Shown in pieces: positions 6,920-11,419 of a DNA stretch of 11,419 nucleotides. The DNA lies in contig JAUWXH010000019.1 of the NCBI GenBank assembly GCA_030616465.1, forward strand, positions 1-11,419. The letters are read 5' to 3'. Source of the stretch: Planctomycetota bacterium. GTDB taxonomy: Bacteria > Planctomycetota > Phycisphaerae > UBA1845 > Fen-1342. Under the pieces are notes generated by a model, which saw only the letters and a program-made list of their open reading frames with translations, was not told the origin of the DNA and did no database searches. Both the position numbers and the translations under genes were made by a program. Numbering within the stretch: the first letter of the stretch is position 1; each line of letters begins with the position of its first letter.

Positions 6920-8816
6920 GGTCGGAACTCCGGTCACCGGCAAGATGCCCGTGCCGCCCGGTTTGCTCCCAAGCGTTCAGGGCGGCGACAGCTTCCGCTA
7001 AATGTTCCGGCGGAATCGCGAACAGCCCCTCGTCCTCCAGATTGGCGGCCAGTGCACGCAGCTCCGGCAGGAAAACGCTCTCGATCAACACGTTCTGCAC
7101 GGCTTCGTATTGTTGCTTCTTGAGCCGTTTGGCCACGTGGCCCATCTGCACACCCGTGAGGCCCTCCATCAGTAGCGAGGTCAACCCGAACGTCGCCGGC
7201 GCCCACAACGCGTCCAGCGGTGTCAGCCCGCCGATCTTCACCGCCAGCAGCAGGTAACCCACGTCGATCGTCGTGCGGGCGGTGCGCAGGGCAACCAGTC
7301 GAACCGGCTGGGTCTGAAGTTCCTCGTAGAGGCTGTTGGCCGCGGCGTGAATCTCGCGCGCGACCCGGCGGTGGTGCTCCACGATCGCGTTTCGGAACAC
7401 CTGCCGCAAACGGCTCTCCTCCCGCTCCAGCCGTTGCGTAACCGCCTGCCAGACCGCACAACCGGGGGTGCTCGGGTCACACTGGCGCGCGGCATCGCGC
7501 TGGAGCGAGGTCAGCAGGGCATCCACGGCGTCGAGCAGGACGGCCGCTTCGGTGCCGAGGTCGTGCATCGTGCGGTCTCGGCCGCGGCGCTGGCCCCACC
7601 AGGACCGACCGGCGGCCAGGAGCTGGCGCGCCGGCCAGCTCGCCACCTGGCGGGCCCGCGTTATCCATCCGCTGATCTTGGGGATCTCCAGCAGATGCAG
7701 GAGTTCGATCGCGGCGCGGCGGAAGCTGTCGTAGCGCTGCGGGTGGTCGAGGTAGTTGCGCCGGTATGCCTCCAGGAACTTGGCCAAGGCGTCCTCGAGC
7801 CGGCGGTTCCAGGCCTCCGCCGCGGCGTGCTCGGCCCGCAACGGCGCGACCCAATCGTCCCAGTGCCGTCGAATCAAGGCCTGCACCCCGGCCGTTTTTG
7901 CGCGGTCGGCCGCCGCTGACAGGCGGGTGCTCAAGTGTTGGCGCAGCTCGCCGGCCGCCTGGGACGGAAAAGTCTGCGGGTCCCCCATCAGGCCGGGCTG
8001 GTAATCCACCGTGGCGATGGGCACGTCGCGGTCGTCCGCGCGCGTCTCAGCCAGGCGCTGGCGCAAGGAGGCCGCGACGACGTCCGTCGCCTCCGGCGTA
8101 AGCTTGTTCAGGCAGATCACCAGCGGCCGACGCAGCGGCTCGACCAGCCGGAGCATGCGCCAGACCGAGAGGTCGGAGTATTTTTCCTTGCTCAAAACGA
8201 GGACAATCGCGTCGGCGAGCGCGGCCACCTCGAGCAGCCCGCGCCGGTAGCTGCGCGCCGCCAGCGAGTCGAAATCGGGGGTGTCCCAGAGCACGCACGG
8301 CGGGAGCGCGGTGTGCTCGCCATCCGGCGTATCAACGATCGTCAGGGCATACGCCTCGAGCCGGTCACGTGAGAGCTCGTCCGGTTCGCAACGGGACCAA
8401 CCGGGGAACAACTCTTCGGCCCAGCTTGCCGTTCGACCGCCGGAGGTGACCCAGAACCCCTGCGGGTGCACCGTGTAGCCCGCCAAGGGGCTGACCTCGG
8501 CCACCGGCCGGCCCAGCAACAGATTGACCACCGTGCTCTTGCCGGTTTGCGTGGGCCCCATGACGGCCACCTGTGGCGGCCGGGCGGTGACCGGCGACGC
8601 TGGCGGCTGCGCGTGGCGGATCGCCGCCTCCGCCAGCACCAACTCGCTCAGCCGTCGGTCAACAATCGCCGCATCCAGACCGGCGGCCGGTGTGCTCTCC
8701 AAACGGCGGTAACGCTCGATCAGCGTGCCAACGAAGCGGTGAATCGTCGTGCCCGGATCGGCATCTGCCGGGCCGGACGCGTGCGGGGGCTTGGCTGAAG
8801 CATTCGTGCGTTCCAC
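6912..8816 (-). CDS. P-loop GTPase, dynamin-like type (first gene of pair)
   Basis: This 634-residue protein, with a GTG start at 8816, carries G1 GPTQTGKST (87-95), a switch-I Thr in AGYT (112-115), G3 LWDTPDFDS (176-184, Gly of DxxG replaced by Asp) and NKLT at the G4 position (237-240, lacking the usual Asp). A long helical region follows (about 280-510), then a hydrophobic stretch at about 515-555 that could insert in a membrane, and a helical tail. It is a different protein from its neighbour: the fold order is the same but sequence similarity outside the G motifs is low by eye. The start is uncertain: no strong Shine-Dalgarno is visible. The frame is open back to 9710, but that upstream part has no protein character. 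No other in-frame start lies close before the GTPase domain. Function unknown; the overlap with the next gene suggests the two products work together. Confidence 0.82.
   Translation of the reverse strand: MERTNASAKPPHASGPADADPGTTIHRFVGTLIERYRRLESTPAAGLDAAIVDRRLSELVLAEAAIRHAQPPASPVTARPPQVAVMGPTQTGKSTVVNLLLGRPVAEVSPLAGYTVHPQGFWVTSGGRTASWAEELFPGWSRCEPDELSRDRLEAYALTIVDTPDGEHTALPPCVLWDTPDFDSLAARSYRRGLLEVAALADAIVLVLSKEKYSDLSVWRMLRLVEPLRRPLVICLNKLTPEATDVVAASLRQRLAETRADDRDVPIATVDYQPGLMGDPQTFPSQAAGELRQHLSTRLSAAADRAKTAGVQALIRRHWDDWVAPLRAEHAAAEAWNRRLEDALAKFLEAYRRNYLDHPQRYDSFRRAAIELLHLLEIPKISGWITRARQVASWPARQLLAAGRSWWGQRRGRDRTMHDLGTEAAVLLDAVDALLTSLQRDAARQCDPSTPGCAVWQAVTQRLEREESRLRQVFRNAIVEHHRRVAREIHAAANSLYEELQTQPVRLVALRTARTTIDVGYLLLAVKIGGLTPLDALWAPATFGLTSLLMEGLTGVQMGHVAKRLKKQQYEAVQNVLIESVFLPELRALAANLEDEGLFAIPPEHLAEAVAALNAWEQTGRHGHLAGDRSSDRD
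6928..6931 (-). promoter_or_regulatory. Ribosome-binding site deciding the second GTPase start
   Basis: GGAG on the minus strand, 8 nt before the GTG at 6919 and inside the end of the upstream GTPase gene. It favours GTG 6919 over the TTG at 6943. Confidence 0.6.
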
Positions 8817-9083
8817 AGACGTGTATTCTGCACGATATCCGCCAGCTTCGACAAGGGCCGCCCTTCGCCCCGCAGAGATAGCTGCGCGTGGCTCGAAGCC
8901 GCCGGTCGCCGTTCGTGGGCGGGAATGAACACTCGCGCGCCGCCACTGGCTAGAGCCCGACCTCGGCGGGTCACACGTGGCTCGAATGGCGTCGCTCTCG
9001 GCCCGCTTCTGCCGTACCCGCGCCCATGTACCCAAATTCCGTAACCCTTGGGTTTTGTGCCAGCCGGTCACACATTCTTGAGC

Positions 9084-9089
9084 TATAAT
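9084..9089 (+). promoter_or_regulatory. Candidate -10 box (TATAAT)
   Basis: A perfect TATAAT in an otherwise GC-rich intergenic region, with no convincing -35 hexamer at 16-18 bp. A start near 9095 would transcribe the small ORF at 9143 and could read through to the propeller gene with a leader of about 670 nt. Confidence 0.4.
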
Positions 9090-9128
9090 GTAAGAAGAGC
9101 GGGGCGCGGTGGCCCGCATATCTTTGCC

Positions 9129-9135
9129 AAGGAGG
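9129..9135 (+). promoter_or_regulatory. Ideal Shine-Dalgarno sequence before a small ORF
   Basis: AAGGAGG with 7 nt to the ATG at 9143. This is the strongest ribosome-binding match in the window, stronger than those of the certain genes, which is why the short ORF behind it is listed. Confidence 0.45.
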
Positions 9136-9142
9136 GTGAGGG

Positions 9143-9451
9143 ATGGTGTCCGGGGGCGAGCATGCCGGGCGCGGGCGGTGCTGCGGTCCCTTGCTACCTT
9201 GTCCCCCAGCCACAGATCCGGGCGAGCGTAATCCCAGTCACCCGAACGAGATAGCGATCGAGCGTGACTCGCACCGCCGTCACGCCGTTGCCACAGGTCA
9301 CAAGGCGCGCATTCCTCATGGTCAGGTGTTTGACGGTATTTCTCCTTGGCGAGCTCAGGTTTTCCCGTCGCTAGCGCGCGTCCGGTGTCAGAGGGAAGGA
9401 GGGACAGAGGCGGCTGACAGTCGGTGGCCAATCCGGGGGAACTGGGCATGA
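9143..9451 (+). CDS. Possible small protein of 102 residues, unrecognised
   Basis: The case for it is positional: TATAAT about 55 bp upstream, AAGGAGG with 7-nt spacing, an ATG start, and a stop codon overlapping a further ATG as ATGA at 9448-9451. The case against is compositional: the product is Arg-, Gly- and Pro-rich (MVSGGEHAGRGRCC...), has no hydrophobic segment or family motif, and third codon positions look less GC-biased than in the certain genes. I do not recognise it. It may be a real small gene, a leader peptide controlling what follows, or chance in GC-rich DNA. Confidence 0.22.
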   Translation: MVSGGEHAGRGRCCGPLLPCPPATDPGERNPSHPNEIAIERDSHRRHAVATGHKARIPHGQVFDGISPWRAQVFPSLARVRCQREGGTEAADSRWPIRGNWA

Positions 9452-9520
9452 GCGCGGGCAGAGGAAAACCGAAACGAGCACTCGCCGCCACCAGCGGCAG
9501 CCCAGCTCGGCACTTCCCGC

Positions 9521-9577
9521 CCGGAACCGCTCCCGGTCGGAGCGCAACGGCGCCGTTTCGCTCCGGAACCGCTCCCG
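9521..9577 (+). repeat. 15-bp direct repeat, two copies 42 bp apart
   Basis: CCGGAACCGCTCCCG occurs at 9521-9535 and again at 9563-9577, exactly 42 bp start to start (about four helical turns). A 14-bp core of it recurs at 5890-5903 inside the second GTPase gene. Each copy is an imperfect palindrome (GGAA-CCGC-TCCC). It could be a regulator site or part of a folded leader. Confidence 0.5.
9538..9565. repeat. Near-perfect 28-nt inverted repeat
   Basis: CGGAGCG (9538-9544) pairs with CGCTCCG (9559-9565); after one C/T mismatch, AACGGC pairs with GCCGTT (9546-9557) with no loop to spare. It lies between the two copies of the direct repeat. GGAGCG can alternatively pair with CGCTCC inside the first copy (9528-9533), so two mutually exclusive hairpins are possible. 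Confidence 0.6.
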
Positions 9578-9596
9578 ACAGAACTTTTCCCAAAAA

Positions 9597-9611
9597 CGCG
9601 CGTTGCGCGCG
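9597..9611. repeat. Short hairpin CGCGCG-TTG-CGCGCG
   Basis: A perfect 6-bp stem with a 3-nt loop, preceded by an A-run (9592-9596) and, further upstream, a T-run within ACTTTTCCC. It is part of the structured series before the propeller gene. Confidence 0.4.
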
Positions 9612-9657
9612 AGCGCTGCCGGAGACTAATAAGAACAGAGACAGAGCGCCGTCGTCC

Positions 9658-9680
9658 GCGCACGCCGCGGCGGCGTGCGC
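9658..9680. repeat. Perfect 10-bp hairpin in the propeller gene leader
   Basis: GCGCACGCCG (9658-9667) pairs perfectly with CGGCGTGCGC (9671-9680) around a CGG loop. No T-run follows, so it does not look like an ordinary terminator for the upstream region. Confidence 0.6.
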
Positions 9681-9692
9681 CGAGAATACGAC

Positions 9693-9732
9693 CACCCGGA
9701 CCCGAAGCACGGGGCTTCGGAGCTCCCGGGTG
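9693..9732 (+). promoter_or_regulatory. Two-stage hairpin just upstream of the propeller gene start
   Basis: An outer stem CACCCGG/CCGGGTG (9693-9699 with 9726-9732) encloses an inner stem CCGAAGC/GCTTCGG (9702-9708 with 9714-9720) with an ACGGG loop and an asymmetric internal loop. It ends 20 nt before the AGGAG of the propeller gene, so it could affect message stability or translation. No known riboswitch class was recognised. Confidence 0.5.
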
Positions 9733-9752
9733 AGTGAGCGAGGACAGATGCT

Positions 9753-9757
9753 AGGAG
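9753..9757 (+). promoter_or_regulatory. Ribosome-binding site of the propeller gene
   Basis: AGGAG with a 7-nt A-rich spacer (AACAACA) before the ATG at 9765. The spacer is free of structure, directly after the strong hairpins. Confidence 0.8.
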
Positions 9758-9764
9758 AACAACA

Positions 9765-11318
9765 ATGAAATCTGCAAAGTCTGGAAGAACATTGGTGATC
9801 GGCGTGGCAGTCGCTTCGGCGTTGGGCGGGGCGCTCTGCGTTTCGGGACCCGAGGCGCTTGGGGAGGCTTACGTCAAGGCCCTTGGCGGCACCCCGAGTG
9901 AGTCTTTGGTGTCGGTGATCGCATACGACGAAACCACTTACGTGTCAGCCGGATACACCAGCAGTGCCGGAGGGGACATCTTGCTGACAAAGTTTGATTT
10001 CAGGGGCAATATCCTTTGGACAAAGCAGATAGGGGGAAGCGCCAAGGACGAGCCCTTCTGCCTCATCAAGACCTTTAACGGAGACATCGTCGTCACGGGG
10101 CGCACGAAGAGCGCCGGTACCGGCAACTGGGATGTGTTCCTCGCGAGGTTCACCCCCGACGGTTCTCTTCGCTGGGCCAAGACACTCGGAGCCAATGACA
10201 ACGACGAAGGGTTCTGTGTTATCGAGACGTACGACAACGACCTCGTCGTGGTGGGAGATACAGATGTTCCCGCGGTCGGCTGGGACGTCCTCCTGGCCAA
10301 GTTCGATGGCAGCAACGGGAACAGACGTTGGGTCAAAAGGGCATGGTCGGTGGGCCGGAGCGACTGGGGCTACCGGGTAGTCGAGATGCCCAACCAGGAC
10401 CTTCTGGTAGCGGGCGGAACCGCTACCGGCGTTGGCGAGTTCGAGAATCGGGACATTCTCCTGGTGAGGTTCGACTCCGGCGGCGGTCTGATGTGGAGCC
10501 GACGGATCGGAGAGCTGGTGCCGCATTGGGAGTGGGCCCGCTCTCTGATTCGGACTTCCGACAACGGCTATGCTTTGGCCGGGTGGCAAACGCACCGTGA
10601 AATCTGCCCCTGCTCCTCATTCCTGATCAAGCTGGATTCCGGGCTCGATTATGAATGGAAGCGAATCGTGCCGAGCCAAGATCCGTTCAACAACTACGCC
10701 CGGTCCGTGATCCAGACTTCCGATGACGACCTCGTTCTAGCAGGAGGCTACTTCTCCCCTGATTCATACTCGCTTGACGTTTGGCTTGCTAAGGCGAATG
10801 TCAATAACGGCGTGTTCCGCTGGTCGCTCAACTTCGGGGAAGCCGGGGCTGAGGAGGCGGGCGACGTGACTGAGAACGGGTGTGGTTGTCTGGTGGCGGT
10901 GGGATACACCGGTAGCTACGCCCCCTATCCTCCGAACGCCCTGTTAGCCAGGTGCACTGCCGAGGGGACGCCTTGTGTCATCGATAAGTGGGATGGACCT
11001 CCCTCACAGGCATGGGATCCGCCAGTCCGGCCTGCGCTCCTGGAGGAGAGTACCCTTGACTGGGAACCCCGGGATTGGGAGCCGCACGTCTGGAACATCG
11101 ACCTGCCCATTACCACAGTATGTGAGAAGTGTCCCGGCGACATCGACTGCGACGGCCACACCGGGCACAGCGACCTGGGCATCCTGCTTTCGGCTTGGTG
11201 CTCGCACGAGGGCGATGCGAATTGGAACGCGTGCGCCGACCTGGACGGGGACGGGCACGTCGGCCACAGCGACCTGGGAGAACTATTGGCCGACTGGGGC
11301 TGCGTTGTGGATCCGTAG
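9765..11318 (+). CDS. Secreted seven-repeat beta-propeller protein with C-terminal dockerin-like EF-hand pair
   Basis: This 517-residue protein has a Sec signal peptide (basic start, hydrophobic 9-26, likely cleavage near ALG-EA at 33/34). From about 34 to 400 it is built of repeats of 50-56 residues, each with a D(I/V)(L/F)L.(K/R)FD..G...W start and a strand such as DIVVTGRT or DLVLAGGY. Units begin near 71, 123, 174, 230, 285 and 338; the N-terminal strands plus NALLARCTAEG (391-401) would close a seventh blade, as in SBBP-type propellers. A spacer with the mini-repeat DWEPRDWEP follows. Two 12-residue calcium loops then come at 459-470 and 492-503, each D.D.DGH.GHSD, followed by LG.LL..W: a dockerin-like module common in planctomycete secreted proteins. 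Its likely place is the cell surface or outside, binding protein or glycan; no enzyme active site is seen. A terminator follows. Confidence 0.87.
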   Translation: MKSAKSGRTLVIGVAVASALGGALCVSGPEALGEAYVKALGGTPSESLVSVIAYDETTYVSAGYTSSAGGDILLTKFDFRGNILWTKQIGGSAKDEPFCLIKTFNGDIVVTGRTKSAGTGNWDVFLARFTPDGSLRWAKTLGANDNDEGFCVIETYDNDLVVVGDTDVPAVGWDVLLAKFDGSNGNRRWVKRAWSVGRSDWGYRVVEMPNQDLLVAGGTATGVGEFENRDILLVRFDSGGGLMWSRRIGELVPHWEWARSLIRTSDNGYALAGWQTHREICPCSSFLIKLDSGLDYEWKRIVPSQDPFNNYARSVIQTSDDDLVLAGGYFSPDSYSLDVWLAKANVNNGVFRWSLNFGEAGAEEAGDVTENGCGCLVAVGYTGSYAPYPPNALLARCTAEGTPCVIDKWDGPPSQAWDPPVRPALLEESTLDWEPRDWEPHVWNIDLPITTVCEKCPGDIDCDGHTGHSDLGILLSAWCSHEGDANWNACADLDGDGHVGHSDLGELLADWGCVVDP

Positions 11319-11370
11319 GTAACGAACCGCGGCTTCGACGGTACCGCCCTGGCAAATAGCAGATTCTGCA

Positions 11371-11416
11371 CGCCGCGGTGGGGAGCACCAGCGAACCGCT
11401 GCGGCGGCGCTTTTTT
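11371..11416 (+). terminator. Branched hairpin followed by a T-run
   Basis: An outer stem CGCCGC/GCGGCG (11371-11376 with 11401-11406) encloses two small back-to-back hairpins, GGTG-GGGAG-CACC (11377-11389) and AGCG-AAC-CGCT (11390-11400), with no unpaired bases between them. TTTTTT follows at 11411-11416. It lies about 50 bp after the propeller gene stop and would act as an intrinsic terminator, although the stem is separated from the T-run by GCGC. Confidence 0.55.
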
Positions 11417-11419
11417 CGG

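Larger units (their letters stand above)
8817..9764. other. Long divergent intergenic region, mostly non-coding and rich in inverted repeats
   Basis: These 948 bp separate the GTPase pair from the propeller gene. On the minus-strand side (8817-9080) I see no gene and no good promoter; a weak -10-like CAGAAT sits close to the GTG at 8816. On the plus strand there is a perfect TATAAT at 9084-9089, an ideal ribosome-binding site at 9129-9135 with a 102-codon ORF, a 15-bp direct repeat (9521-9535, 9563-9577) and four hairpin-forming repeats between 9538 and 9732. I compared it by eye with tRNA, RNase P RNA, SRP RNA and common riboswitch cores and found no match. Confidence 0.6.

Noticed and set aside
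8880..9000. Possible tRNA-like stretch around the two GTGGCTCGAA sequences (8889 and 8978)
   Set aside because: No acceptor stem, anticodon arm or proper T-arm could be assembled around either copy.
3931..9074. Recurrent octamer GGTCACAC in the intergenic regions (near 3931, 8969 and 9067)
   Set aside because: The same octamer, on either strand, also occurs inside genes near 2139 and 7475, so it is not confined to regulatory DNA.
8817..9710. Upstream extension of the first GTPase frame by 298 codons
   Set aside because: The extra residues have no domain character, cover the strong inverted repeats and a TATAAT box, and would be an unusual addition before the GTPase domain. The frame is open mainly because stop codons are rare in GC-rich DNA.
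9448..9768. 106-codon plus-strand frame linked by ATGA overlaps at both ends
   Set aside because: It spans all the perfect inverted repeats, uses AGA, GGA and CGA codons unlike its neighbours, and its product is compositionally biased. Kept only as part of the finding on the overlap chain.
1..11419. CRISPR array, insertion sequence or phage genes
   Set aside because: No regularly spaced repeats, transposase, integrase or terminal repeats were seen on either strand.

Overview
The window looks like chromosomal DNA from a high-GC planctomycete-type bacterium, probably of the Phycisphaerae or a relative. This is inferred from three things: a secreted beta-propeller protein ending in paired dockerin-like EF-hand repeats (the GH(T/V)GHSDLG..L..W style common in that group), an exosortase inside a polysaccharide-export operon, and a pair of large membrane GTPases. 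No rRNA or other taxonomic marker is present, so the assignment is tentative.

Layout. (1) Positions 1-3911, minus strand: a compact operon read from about 4030 down past the left edge. It encodes an outer-membrane polysaccharide export lipoprotein (Wza-like, SLBB), an exosortase with an intact Cys-Arg-His triad, an EpsI-like exosortase partner, and the start of a membrane-anchored TPR-like protein. Gaps are 20, 5 and 19 bp. (2) 3912-4355: divergent intergenic region with a plausible minus-strand promoter. (3) 4356-5063, plus strand: a PglD/NeuD-type sugar acetyltransferase, convergent with the next block. (4) 5087-8816, minus strand: two different P-loop GTPases overlapping by 8 bp, each with a C-terminal hydrophobic segment. 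(5) 8817-9764: about 950 bp of mostly non-coding DNA with a perfect TATAAT box, a small candidate ORF with an ideal ribosome-binding site, a 15-bp direct repeat, and a series of strong inverted repeats leading to the next gene. (6) 9765-11318, plus strand: a secreted seven-repeat beta-propeller protein with a C-terminal dockerin-like module, followed by a branched hairpin and T-run terminator at the right edge.

How they fit together. Block 1 is an exopolysaccharide export and exosortase locus; the acetyltransferase facing it could modify an amino sugar of the same polymer. No substrate with a C-terminal sorting tail is visible here. The GTPase pair looks like a separate two-gene unit, plausibly a heteromeric membrane-remodelling machine of the dynamin-like kind. 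The propeller/dockerin protein is a stand-alone exported protein with an unusually structured leader. The best leads for something undescribed are the GTPase pair, the structured leader with its repeats, and the large acidic insertion in the export protein.
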